A DNA stretch of 27,460 bases from contig NMRA01001250.1 of the NCBI GenBank assembly GCA_002633005.1, forward strand, positions 1 to 27,460. The letters are read 5' to 3'. This stretch comes from Phoronis australis. Lineage: Eukaryota > Phoronida > Phoronidae. Both the position numbers and the translations under genes were made by a program. The notes beneath the pieces were generated by a model. It saw nothing but the letters and a program-made list of their open reading frames with translations. It did no database searches and was not told the DNA's origin. This document shows positions 17,878 through 27,460 of this stretch, one piece after another (positions within the stretch are counted from its first letter, which is position 1; every line of letters begins with the position of its first letter).

Positions 17878-18457
17878 AAGAAGAAAGAACATAGTGGCCA
17901 CCTAGCTAGGAGCAAAAACAAGTGATGAAACACAGACACAGTCAGTTACAGGGAGTGACTATAAACTAGACCAACAGTGACAACATGTGGTGTGCCAGTT
18001 GCCCATTGATACTAATATATAATATACATTTAACGTTGTACGGAAAATGTTGACTGTTGTACCAATTTAGCGACAACATACTTTTCTAGGCTATTACAAA
18101 TGAATTATAAGCAGCTTGGCCCAATACCGTCACATGGAACGCTGACAAAAGTTTGACAAAATTGCCAAAAACTTCTACATTGGAGTGACATTAAGTGCAT
18201 GAACATTGAAAGTTGAATATTCATTTTATATTGTGGTTGTTGTTGAGTTTATTGATAAATATGTAAGATAAATGGGGGTGCAGACAGTCTTACCAGGTAA
18301 TAATGTATTTTTGTTTGTGGGTTTCTTTTTGTTCGATAGTCTGTAGCCTACAGTCACACGCACATTATATGTCTCTCTTGTTGTTGTTGTTGTTGACCAA
18401 GCGTTTTACACACGTATAATAATAATACCGTAACAGTGGCTCATAAAACTTTTTTAT
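17878..18457. other. No gene seen; (TTG)6 tract
   Basis: AT-rich DNA with a (TTG)6 microsatellite at 18378-18395. No reverse transcriptase or GIY-YIG remnant was seen next to the hammerhead-like motif. Confidence 0.45.
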
Positions 18458-18542
18458 GATATGATACGAGTAATGATACGATTTTCAATACGGTGAACGA
18501 TTTACGATTCACGATACGATACGATACGATTTTCAATACGGT
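18458..18542 (+). repeat. GATACGATTTTCAATACGGT direct repeat with (GATAC) units
   Basis: A 20-bp sequence, GATACGATTTTCAATACGGT, occurs at 18475-18494 and again at 18523-18542. Short ACGATAC tandem units (18511-18530) and degenerate ACGATTYACGATT sequence lie between them. It is a small tandem or satellite-like patch. Confidence 0.7.
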
Positions 18543-18809
18543 TAAACCTGAAACAATTAATAAAGATAATACAATATCTAATACAAATTGAAGTACCAAA
18601 TACACCATACTAAAATACAGAAAATTGCATACCTAATAATATTATATCAAATCACAATTTGGCAAACAATAGTTAGCAGAAACTTGTAGTTACAACAATT
18701 TCTATTGCAACACTTTCTATGAGTTAATCAAATAATCAAAGAACTGAGAATAGTTGTTTCTAAAGTCAAAGTTTATAGTAAAACATCAAGAAACAAAGTT
18801 GTCTCTTAC

Positions 18810-19057
18810 CAACGCTGGGTATCTGTGATATTTTTGAAGCAAGCAGCAGCCTCTCTCCAAGCAATATGAATTCTAGAGTAGCTAACAGAATATTTATACT
18901 GAACACAAGAAAGGTGGGCGAGATAATTCAAAACATGAAAACCCACAAACTTCCTCCAAAATGCTACATCTAGTTCCAAAACAATTCTCTGAACAAGGTC
19001 GCTGGTTCCAAAACAATTCTGTGAATCAATCTGCTGGACTCCAGCAATGAACCCAAG
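18810..19057 (-). CDS. Possible exon with splice donor, unrecognised protein
   Basis: One minus-strand frame is open from 19057 to an end at 18810 where CGTTG is followed by GTAAGA, a good splice donor; the frame would otherwise stop at once. Readings include ELDVAFWRKFVGFHVLNYL, YSVSYSRIHIAWREAAACF and NITDTQRW. The mix of aromatic, charged and hydrophobic residues looks more like coding than most of this window, but I cannot name a family. The first part lies over a 32-bp tandem duplication (18973-19036). An ATG-started frame just upstream (19261-19061, MGSDSPHVCYQLWDVY) might belong to the same decayed gene in another frame. It could be an exon, a transposase remnant or chance. Confidence 0.22.
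18973..19036 (+). repeat. 32-bp tandem duplication, two copies
   Basis: GTTCCAAAACAATTCT is followed by a similar 16 bp (CTGAACAAGGTCGCTG versus GTGAATCAATCTGCTG). Units are 18973-19004 and 19005-19036. The first half is identical and the second half diverged. Confidence 0.7.
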
Positions 19058-19261
19058 TCATTACCAATTATGGTGCAGGACAATCAAGAGTTGAGTAATT
19101 CCGATGGACAAATAACAGATTATTGTTGTTGTCGGAAATGCCTCATCCCAAAGCTGACAGGTTTTCAAAGACTTTAAGTTACACAACTTGCAAAACAAGG
19201 CACAATTGTTATTATAAACATCCCACAACTGGTAACAGACATGTGGTGAATCACTTCCCAT

Positions 19262-19733
19262 GAACTCCTAGGAGGTTACAAATTTTGGTAAACAAACAAT
19301 ACGTTTATTTAAAAATACACTAGTCACTAAAATTGCATAACATTGTTTCTAATCAGACTAATTATCTACAGCATCAAAAATGTCACTAACATCATAGTTT
19401 TCCACAGGTCACATTTCTTATCCTGTCGACAAAATTTGTGTATCGTCAGTAGCTAGAGGCCTGTTGTTTTGAGGATGAATTTTGCTTTTTTCTTTGCAGA
19501 GCCATAGCTCAGGCACCCGTTGGCATCGTTACCAGTTTTTACCATTCAATGTTTCAAACTGCTGGTCACTGTGTTTGTTGCACGGCAGTTTCCAATGTGT
19601 TTCAGTCAAAGACATCACATAGACCGGGCGCACGCGCTACTGCAACTTGACGCCATATTGTAATGTTTCTAGTCACGTGACACGATAAATTGGCGTGTAA
19701 ACCTAGGACCAAGAATTCCCAGGTGTAAACAAA
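19262..19733. other. No gene seen; palindromic E-box
   Basis: AT-rich at the left, becoming more GC-rich and CpG-containing from about 19620. GTCACGTGAC at 19672-19681 is listed separately. Confidence 0.45.
19672..19681. promoter_or_regulatory. GTCACGTGAC palindromic E-box
   Basis: A perfect 10-bp palindrome matching the site bound by bHLH-Zip factors of the USF/MiT type in animals. A CGCCATATT (YY1-like, minus strand) lies 20 bp upstream. Regulatory use is an inference. Confidence 0.3.
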
Positions 19734-19840
19734 CGGGGTCAATCTTGCTGGTTCCCTGCGTGCATAGCCCAGCCAGCACGCATGCTGGCGCGGTTACCGC
19801 CCCACCTACCGGCACGCAGGGAACCAGCCAGCGGGGTCAA
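19734..19840. mobile_element. 89-bp palindromic MITE with 9-bp target-site duplication
   Basis: CGGGGTCAA occurs at 19734-19742 and again at 19832-19840, directly flanking an 89-bp insert (19743-19831). Inside, GCTGGTTCCCTGCGTGC (19747-19763) pairs perfectly with GCACGCAGGGAACCAGC (19812-19828). A second hairpin, CCAGCA / TGCTGG with loop CGCA, lies between the arms. Perfect duplication plus 17-bp perfect arms mark a recent-looking insertion. A 9-bp duplication is usual for Mutator-like elements and also within the range of Merlin. The element has no room for coding. Confidence 0.8.
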
Positions 19841-20557
19841 ATTGCCCTTTTCAACGTGCGATATCTGACAAATAAAAAACCGGAATAGCGTGAGTTTTTC
19901 CATAAACACAAAAAATGTGATGTAACACTTACATGCGTTTTTAGGAGTTATTCAGTAGATAATTAGGAAAATATCATACTAATAGAAGTTCGCAGCAAGT
20001 GGCAGATGCCAGAGTGACCTGTGCGCCGTTCGCTTGTCATGAATCCGCTGCAAGCGATTTAGTATTTTCAAGAGAAACCAGATGGCGCACACTAATTATT
20101 TAATTAATGTCACTTGAAGTGTTCAGGAGTATACAGGGTCGTGCCGCTCACGCGGGTGGTATGTACTTTCGCCCAAGGTAAACGGTTGGGTGTGTTTCCA
20201 CTCGGTTTCGAGTGAGAAATTCTGTATTTTCGGTTTAGGTCAGGACCACAAACAAAGCAGTGCAAATTTTACAGACTGTCCAACGTCGACTTCGGCATGA
20301 GTACAGATTTTGGATATAATTGTTTTGCTACAGCAGAAAAATATCTGGTTATGGAATACATATTAATCAATTAGTTATCAAAGGAGTGTATATTTCAAAA
20401 AATATATGTTATTCACAAATATGAACTGATTTCGGCATGCAGAGGTTGTTTTTCTGAACAAGCGAAAACACATACGATTGTCATCTAATACCTCATTTGT
20501 AATAGGTTCAGTAAACACACAGCATCATGTGCTGATCAATAATTATTTTTAATCGAT
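19841..20557. other. No gene seen
   Basis: No recognised coding and no clear repeat ends in either strand. Confidence 0.45.
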
Positions 20558-20740
20558 ATGGTCTCAATCATCAAGGCAAAAGTGAAACAACGCATGGTCG
20601 CACAGTTTAAAGTCCTTCTCTCACGCGTTGTTAACCCTTATTACATGGTTAGAAGATGTTATAAGGATCCAAGAAGTACCTACCCCATAACTAATACACG
20701 ATCCGTACTCGAAAACAGTTTAAATGAACGCGCCACTCAC

Positions 20741-20767
20741 GATTCGCTCCCGAAGAAACACTGCCAT
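20741..20767 (-). CDS. Possible 9-codon first exon, unrecognised protein
   Basis: On the minus strand, ATG at 20767 (context AAAATGG) encodes MAVFLRERI, and the next six bases are GTGAGT (20740-20735), a consensus splice donor in phase 0. Just upstream, ACTTCCGG (ETS-type) and GCGAACCCGG lie in a CpG-containing stretch, as at many housekeeping promoters. Very short first exons are common in animal genes. Evidence is limited to these signals. A plus-strand open frame covers the same bases and cannot be coding together with this exon. Confidence 0.25.
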
Positions 20768-20830
20768 TTTGAACTTGCCGCGAACCCGGAAGTACAATTC
20801 ATTCAGGAACCCAGGCCGAGAAAACGCCGT
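20768..20830 (-). promoter_or_regulatory. Promoter-like patch (ETS motif, CpGs)
   Basis: CCGGAAGT on the plus strand (20787-20794) is the ETS/GABP consensus. Several CpGs surround it, and it lies about 20-27 bp upstream of the candidate minus-strand ATG. This is consistent with a TATA-less core promoter. Confidence 0.25.
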
Positions 20831-22542
20831 CAGTGCGACTGGAGCAGTCCCTGTACTGTTACTAGCCAGCAAACGGGGATAAAAAAATCGACAGCGCGCC
20901 TTAATTTTGATAAAATCAAACTACGGACAATTTTATGGAATTTGCTGAAGAAATGTGGCGAATAAATTTTGACAGAAATTATTTTGCTAGACTCGGGACC
21001 GCAGCCTATCGGACCCGGTGCGGATCGAGACCAGACACTGGCGAACGGTAAATGCATGCGGTTGCAAGCTGTTTTGTCGAAGTAAAATGGTCAAATGATA
21101 AATGCTGCATATATTCAAGGGTAGTTTCAGACACTTGCATGAAATTACGGGCTGGTTAGTCCTGTGTCACACTGCCGCGGCAGACCTTAGTTAGCCTCAG
21201 TCACCAGCTACCAGTGAAGACTATAGTCAAAATACAGCTTGTTAGTAGACTAATACAGCTTTGCGCCAAGACTACCCGCCTAACTGGTCGCTGGCCACAA
21301 ACACAAAAAACACAAAAATTGAACAAAGTTTCTTTTTTGTAGCAACGTTTGTCAAAATGTATCAACGTTAAATACTCACAAATTACAAAGTAGCCAACTG
21401 AACATGCCTTTCAGTTCAGCAAAAGTTGACATTGTAGGTGCCGCCAGAAATGAGACGAAGTCCAACGGGAATTGTGAGCACATTTATCACTTAATGAGTA
21501 ACAACTGCGAGGCTGAAATTTGGTGAGCACTAGTGCTAAATCGTGCAGAATAGTAAGTATAGATATGTCTAACTAAATTTCACGGTAATTTGTTGGCGAA
21601 AACAATTTACACAAAGTAGCTCATCCCGCTGTCCTCCAATATGGCCGACGCGATCCAAACAAAGTGACCCATATTTCGCCACAAAACTTGCAATAACTTT
21701 ACAGTGCTTGCCCCGATTTTGTTACTTTTTCGATTTTTACTGAGTAGAATGTACTACCTTTCCGATGATTACAAAGTACTTTTTCAAAACGAGGAAAAAG
21801 ATAAAACCGAAAAAAATTGGTTCGACCCATATTGCTTCCTATGTTCGACCCGCCTACGTAAGGAACTAAACACCAATGCTATTTTAACATACTAAGTACG
21901 CGTAACATTCCAAAAAAATCAACGACCACTACCTACAAACTATAAATACACTACATATGCAAACGAATCACGATATATTACTAATAAAACAAAATAATGA
22001 AGACTTTTCGAGCAAGCCATAGGACATTCAGTTACAAGGAAAAAATGGCGGCGTTCAGGACAAGTTCCTGTACTGATGAGCCGGAAATGTAGGTACGGAA
22101 ATAAGCAATGACAACCGGTAATCATACGCTCAGAGAGAAGGGTCAAATACTATTAAAAAATCGTTTTTGGCAAGAAAGGCGAAAAGAATATAAAGAAAGG
22201 GTGTCGAAAATAAGAATTTATGTAGTAAGTATTTTCGGATACTGGAACCACATGGGCAGTTTGCAAGAAGGATTTTAAACTATGATTGCGGAACCTAAAA
22301 AATCTAGTGGCAGCACCATTTAACTCCATAGCCAATCCAAAAGACCCAATGGCCAAACTAAATGACTCAATGACAGGACTAAAAAATGGCTGCGTTGCAT
22401 AAACTCAACGCCTCGGGATCCCAACTTAGGTCTTTAGATGCAGGAACATAATTCAAGCGGTAGAGCCATGCATTGTAACCCATTGATCAACTGTTATTTT
22501 TAACAAAAGGCAAGTTCGTCTACTACATCACAAACATCTTAC
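20831..22542. other. No recognised gene; two short ATG-GCC/GCG sites
   Basis: CAATATGGCCGACGCG at about 21637 and AAAAATGGCGGCG at about 22042 resemble YY1-type initiation sites. The frames they open are only 8 and 15 codons (MADAIQTK and MAAFRTSSCTDEPEM) with no convincing donor. Other open frames (for example 22356-22153 minus) lack motifs. Confidence 0.4.
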
Positions 22543-22808
22543 CAGGGGCGGATCCAGGATTTTGAGTTAGGGGGGGGCCAGGGCACAGAAATAACCAGAA
22601 TTTCGGCAGATGCACGCACCCAGCCTAAAATGCGGGGATGTAGGGGTCTCGAATTTTTGGGTTTGCGTGACTAAAAAAAGGAAAACGGAGGTTTTTCAGG
22701 GCCTATGAATTGTTTATTCACCCCCCGAACCCCCCTAGTTGTGTGGTATCTGGTAGAATTTTAAGGGGGAGACATGGCCCCCTTGCCCCCCCCCNAAAAC
22801 CGCCACTG
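22543..22808. mobile_element. hAT-like non-autonomous element, 266 bp
   Basis: The left end CAGGGGCGGATCCAGGATT is followed by a run of nine G. The right end is a C-run, an N at 22795, then AAAACCGCCACTG, whose reverse complement CAGTGGCGGTTTT mirrors the left end. TTAC occurs directly outside the left end, and ATTAC outside the right, so only a weak target duplication is visible. Internal CCCCCCGAACCCCCCT resembles the 10575-10802 element. The terminus style is the widespread CAGNGGCGGATC group. The C-run with N marks a sequencing uncertainty. Confidence 0.55.
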
Positions 22809-23015
22809 ATTACCATCAATTATCATAATGACAACTGTCAGACATTTTGCTCGAGACCCATAGACTGTCAATTAAAAGTAACGACTACTGCAAAATGCAT
22901 GCACGCACCCAGCCTTAAGTTTTGAGAATGTGGACATTTTATTAAGATTCACAGATTTCCAGTCTGCACAATTGCACCAATGTCATACATCAGAAGAATG
23001 GTTGTGGCATCAGGA

Positions 23016-23281
23016 ACAGTACAGGGTGTACTTAAATCTATGTACGGCATCACGGACAGTACAGGATGTACCTACATGTACAGGATCGAGGTCAGTACAG
23101 GATGTACTTATATGTACAGCATCACGGACAGTACAGAATGTACAGGATTGAGGACAGTACAGGATGTACATATATGTACAACATCACGGAGAGTAGGCCT
23201 GCAGGGTGTACTTCTATGTACAGGATAAAGGACAGTACAGGGTGTAGTGATATGTACAGTCTCAGGGACAGTACAGGGTGC
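23016..23281 (+). repeat. 36-bp minisatellite, about eight units
   Basis: Units begin at 23016, 23056, 23092, 23128, 23154, 23190, 23232 and 23268. Typical sequence is ACAGTACAGGATGTAC, then TATATGTACAG, then ATCACGG. Most units are 36 bp; exceptions are 40, 26 and 42 bp. GTAC and TGTACA palindromes recur in each unit. Because 36 is divisible by three, all plus frames stay open for long stretches (for example from ATG 23066 to a stop at 23516-23518), so open frames here are not evidence of a gene. The 80-codon extension after the array (EESEVAETSFGTV onward) is not recognised. Confidence 0.8.
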
Positions 23282-24473
23282 ATCGAAGAATCAGAAGTAG
23301 CGGAAACATCGTTTGGGACGGTGGCTAAACCATCAAGAAATGTGGTAATAGCGTCAGGAGAAATGATTACAGCATTAGAAACAGGCTACCGGGAATTTTC
23401 GCAGATAAGCCCAAGGGTTTTAATCCGGAAAATTACAGGCGCTTCAGTAACTCCAACTAAATACCCGGGGGTATGTAAACGGATGTCTGCTATGAAAATA
23501 TCAGAGTTTTGTGCATAAAACTGTGTTTTTTATTTTCAAGCTGTAAGTAGCGAGTGCGCCAGGACTTCATTTTTTGTTAGCAAGTGATTTATGCTCCAAA
23601 AAACTGGATTTGTGACTACAAGTAGATAGTAAGTGGAATTTTCAGAAGAAATTTTCCGAATACAGTATACGTCCCAATATCTGAACACTAAACCCGAAGA
23701 TGTAACACCAGATAAACGCCCATGGACATGAGCTTTTTATTAGGCGGGTCTTTCTACGAAACTTTACGGTATAGAAGACGGCAGTGATGCTTACTAAATT
23801 GCAGGTAAGAAGACGGTTAGTGCTGAGTTGGGACCTAGGCTCCTTTTGCAGGGATGAAATGGATATTTAGGAGGCCTATTGAACACCGCGCTATTGCTGC
23901 AAGACTTGCTGAGAATGTACATGCAATTTCTGGTACTATACACTTTTCTAGACCGCGGTCACCTTGTCAATGTGAGTGCCCCCAGGTTCATTCCTTGTAT
24001 AGGCCTAACTTGCTAGGAGGCGTATCTTGAAACGGTTCAGCTTAAGAGACTCTTGCCGTTTGGCTGCTGACTTAGAGAGTCTTTATCTAGCTCTAAGTCG
24101 AACCAGGTAGTCACGTGTCCCCACACACGTGGTGAAATGTAGCAGGTCGATTTGCCTGAATATCAGGGTTGCAGTACCACAATATATTCGCTAATCACAT
24201 CAAACATATCTTGGAGTAAATACACTAGGCTACCTAAAAATCGACTACAGATCTTTGCTTAGTCCGCGGCGGATGCATCTAGACTGAATTAGACGGTAGC
24301 ACAATTGAACTCCGCGCGACTTTCCGATGTTTCCCTGCGTGTTCGGAGAAATTGCTTTCGGTGATGACAGTACATCACAATGCAAAGAAATTATGTTTTA
24401 CAGAGTGAATATCCTATAACCTCAGTTTTTTCAAGGTGGTTTACTTGGGGTTTACCTACGCTGGCAGTGCCGT
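23282..24473. other. No recognised gene
   Basis: The frame leaving the minisatellite remains open to 23518 with a plausible but unrecognised amino-acid mix. Beyond this, no coding or repeat structure is evident. Confidence 0.4.
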
Positions 24474-24564
24474 TTTCGTTTTTCTAGCGACGTTTTTATT
24501 TTTTTCATTTAATCCTGTCCTAAGGGGCGATTAAACCCCTGAGCTCCCCGTACATCGGCTACTG
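24474..24564 (+). mobile_element. Right half of a MITE related to 10575-10802
   Basis: It shares with 10702-10802 the order TTTTTCT(A/G)GCGA, a T-rich run, ATCCTGTCC, AAGGG, TT(A/G)AACCCC(C)TGA, CCC(C)GTA and a terminal CTG. The left half is missing or unrecognisable; CAGTGCCG at 24464 may be a remnant. It shows that this MITE family has at least two copies in 14 kb. Confidence 0.55.
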
Positions 24565-25900
24565 ATTGACTTCGTGTTGATGGGTTTTCCTATCAAATTG
24601 TCGTTGGTTCCTTAGCTAAGTATTTAAGGGGCATTGGTTTTCTCTGCGAACTTGGCTACATCGTTTTATTTACTGTGCCGTTGATGTTTCTTTCAAAATA
24701 CAAAATGCATTTATAGCATAAATTGAATAGTTCGTTACTGAAAGCCTCGTTAAGCTTCGTTTTCTTAATAGGCACCATAGATGAAGAGACAATGAGCACC
24801 GTGGATGAAGATTTGACCTATACCACTTACCACTTCAAAATTGGTCTCAACTTGTTACTTACTCAGATGATGAAGTTGAGATTTGTCTTGCAATGGATTG
24901 ACAGTTCTTGTTCGAGAAAATGCTCGACTAAAGAATTGACCCGCCGTGACAGCTCAAGTTGTCGAGTTTTAATAGACTCGAGCAATAACGAAATCGTTTT
25001 AACAAGCACAGAAATTACACCTGTCTTGACCAAGTGAAACCGATTTCATAAGTGTAAATTGAAAACCAAGCGCTTTTCAATAACAGCAATGCAAGTTTTA
25101 TAAACCACGTGTGTTACCAAATTAAACGGCCACATTGTCAGTTTGGTAGAACAGTTCTGTTTGCATCTTCAATAATAATATTAAAACGTTCATAAGTTCA
25201 ACATTTTGCCCTAAATTTGTATTTTGATGTGAAAAAATAAAAATGTGCAAGCTATGAAAATATTAGATATTTCTTCTCAGCTCAGTGGAGATCTATTTTC
25301 GTTGGTTTTTAGATATCTATTTCATGTTCAATTTCCAGAATTAGCCAAACTCAACTTTCTTGGAAATGTGCAAGCTGAAACGCACATAAATCCAAATTGT
25401 CCGCATGTGCGCAACGTAAGAAATTTTGGTTGTTTGATATGATCTCTACAGAAGGTACGATAGGTATACCAACGGTAATTAATGGAAAGTCACCAGCCTT
25501 TATTAAGTCACAAAGTTATGTTGGTGTTCATGTGCATGTATGTTTCAGCCAGATTAGACGATTTATTAGGAAAAAACATATCAAACTTATCAATACTTAA
25601 TAACTTCACAAAAAGGTAACTTCACAAGCAATTTCAATTACACCTTCGAAAACTGCAATTGGCCAAAATGAGCGATTTAGAATTGGAATATAATTTAAAA
25701 CTCCAATAATCTGGTGAATTTTGATCACCACTAAATTTTTCAGTCTCTTGCATCTCTCAATGATCGTGGCGTAGGACAGCTTGGAACTCCATTTTACTTA
25801 TATTTCCACAGTACTCACTCAAATTATTCCAAACCCCCAGTAACTGTTGACTGTGAATGACTCATTGATCTAATTCGGAGAGGGGCCGGAGGTAAAAGAA
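24565..25900. other. No recognised gene
   Basis: An open frame spans 24723-25037 but starts at TTG, lacks a known motif and includes two small hairpins (TCGAG / CTCGA pairs near 24910 and 24965), so I do not support it. A 13-bp repeat AAATGTGCAAGCT occurs near 25243 and 25366. Confidence 0.4.
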
Positions 25901-27460
25901 GCAAATAGTTGGAGCGCCATAGTTTGATGAAATTGAATTTAGTACTTAAATTGTTCCTTTTTATCCCTGTTGTGATATAGTGTGAATATCTCTAAGTTTA
26001 CGAAATCAAATCCAACACAACTGAGGTCCACGCCTGTCATGTTTTCACTTACTTATTCGCCGCACAGTTCTTTATTGTAAACAAAATATCACCACCCTTC
26101 CCTCTTCAGTTCAGTTAAAACACCTTGATAACCTAAATACAGGTATTCATAGTTTCTTATTTTACCATTAGGTGCCAGTGAAACATTTTAAAAGTTTATT
26201 TTGCAGCTATAATTTTTCTTGTTTTGCCCAGTCAATGTGATCAATAGCATTTATTTGAAAATGTTTGTTGGAATTTTAGAGACGATGTCTTGTACGTGGA
26301 CTCTAAATTTCAACGGTTTATCATTTTTCGCCCAATTCACTGACTAATTACTCACGGGAGCATTTCCACATTTGAATGAAATGAAAAACGTAAAAGTACA
26401 TGTATGATTGTCATGTTAAGGTCATCACGAAAAACCCTTTTAAAACTCGTAGAGTTCAGGACCCGTTGACTACTTATCTGGTATGATAACCCTAGATTAA
26501 GAACTCTTTGAAACGTTGTGTGTATGGGGTTAGACGAGAAAGAGCAGGCAGATGCGTGCTACCGTACTCGTCCGCGTTACCGCCCGGGCGCTTAAATTGG
26601 GATTCTAAAAAACAGGCGATGGGTGGTGAGCCGAGCATGGGCGGTTAAAATCGAAATTTTTGAAAAGTCAGGAGTTGTTGCTTACTGCACAGAGGACCTA
26701 TTTTACCTGAACAGAGCTACACTGACGTCGGACTTCAAGCATATCAGTTAAAATATAGGTCGGGGGATTGAAGTAACGGACTTCGACGGCCTGCGCACAC
26801 GATATAATGTCGTCGTGATCCTGAGCGTCAGTTCACGGTGTATTTCTAAGGGAAGCACTTGATTGTGTAGATTTGCTTTCCCTGGACACTTAAGGCAACC
26901 AAGCTTGTGCTAATGATTGACAGGTCTTCTTATTGAATACTTTGAACAATGTAACATTTTATATACATTGTATATTTCTTTTTTAGTTCAAATCCAACAC
27001 CGCTGTCGTTCAAAGCACGTGCTAAAAAATCGGACGATACTACTCTTAAGCAATAGGTGTACTCTGTCATCTGCCAAAATAATGAAGCAAAAACTCATCT
27101 TGTAAAAAGTCGTCAGGCAAATCAAAAGTTCAAAATAGTAAGATTTTGACCTCGTAGAACGTGGACACAATGTTCGACTTACGCTAATGACAAGTTGATT
27201 TTTGGGCTCTTGCCTTTAGTTGGGTGCTTCCATTTTGGTGTCAGGAGTGAAAGTCAATAAAAACATGCGTTTAACCAATCAGAAGGGAACAGCGACACAT
27301 GTTGGCTTGTCACAATGTCTTTTCTTATTTCAATGCTCAGGGTGGTCATGTTTCGTGTACTGTCACGGGGAATAACAGAAAGGTTGGCCACGAACGTGAT
27401 ATCCCTGTCAAATACTGCTTTGCTGGTTCTTCTACAGCAAATGAAATACATTCGACAAGG
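25901..27460. other. No recognised gene; CCAAT box near the edge
   Basis: A consensus NF-Y site CCAATCAG lies at 27275-27282. A minus-strand frame from ATG 27451 (MYFICCRRTSKAVF) to a stop at 27254 has a good acceptor-like TTTGCTGTAG just inside its start. It might be part of an exon continuing past the window, but I recognise no domain. Confidence 0.35.

Noticed and set aside
20558-20965. 135-codon plus-strand ORF starting at ATG (MVSIIKAKVKQRM)
   Set aside because: No recognisable domain. It overlaps antisense a promoter-like CpG patch and a better-supported start-plus-donor signal, and length alone is not strong evidence in a eukaryotic window.
23066-23518. 150-codon protein gene
   Set aside because: Most of the frame is the 36-bp minisatellite, which keeps frames open automatically. 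The tail has no recognised domain.
24723-25037. 104-codon open frame
   Set aside because: Begins at TTG rather than ATG, has no motif and overlaps small hairpins. Probably chance.
1-27460. CRISPR array, operons, Shine-Dalgarno sites or bacterial terminators
   Set aside because: No regularly spaced identical repeats with unique spacers and no prokaryotic gene organisation; the SINE, LINE and splice-like signals indicate animal nuclear DNA.

Overview
This window looks like intergenic nuclear DNA from an animal, most likely a marine invertebrate. An anthozoan cnidarian or an amphioxus-like genome would fit. The reasons are moderate-to-low GC, no dense operon-like coding, scaffold gaps (679 N plus two single N inside G/C runs), a tRNA-derived SINE, decayed LINE reading frames, short non-autonomous DNA transposons, and fragments of protein families common in such genomes (Merlin/ISXO2-like transposase, THAP finger, P2X7-tail-like domain). 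The organism is an inference; no ribosomal, mitochondrial or clearly orthologous host gene is present to fix it.

Layout. 1-4.1 kb: an old ~255-bp duplicated segment, a 154-bp palindromic MITE-like element, a 71-bp direct repeat around a candidate first exon, and two head-to-head tRNA-SINEs forming a large fold-back. 4.4-4.8 kb: a degenerate GGCC-rich repeat field. 7.1-9.1 kb: a minus-strand Merlin-type transposase pseudogene between fragments of other elements. 9.6-9.8 kb: an array of small inverted repeats of the form GTACC-N5-GGTAC, some with paired base changes. 10.6-13.9 kb: a hAT-like MITE, a 1-kb decayed LINE ORF, a broken THAP finger on the plus strand, a broken P2X7-tail-like N-terminus on the minus strand, and a second LINE remnant. 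15.21-17.07 kb: a DNA transposon with good terminal inverted repeats and dense GTCGRC motifs; its centre is the gap. 17.8-20.8 kb: a hammerhead/Penelope-like motif, short tandem repeats, a possible exon, an 89-bp MITE with a perfect 9-bp target duplication, and a promoter-like patch with a possible 9-codon first exon. 22.5-24.6 kb: a hAT-like element, a 36-bp minisatellite and another MITE half. 24.6-27.5 kb: AT-rich DNA with no recognised gene.

There is no pathway or operon here. The content is a layered record of transposon insertions. Every protein-family relic I recognise carries stops or frameshifts, so none is likely to make a functional protein. The items most worth checking are the 9.6-kb inverted-repeat array, the GTCGRC-rich transposon, the SINE fold-back and the Merlin relic. 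All protein-family calls come from reading translated sequence by eye, without any database search.
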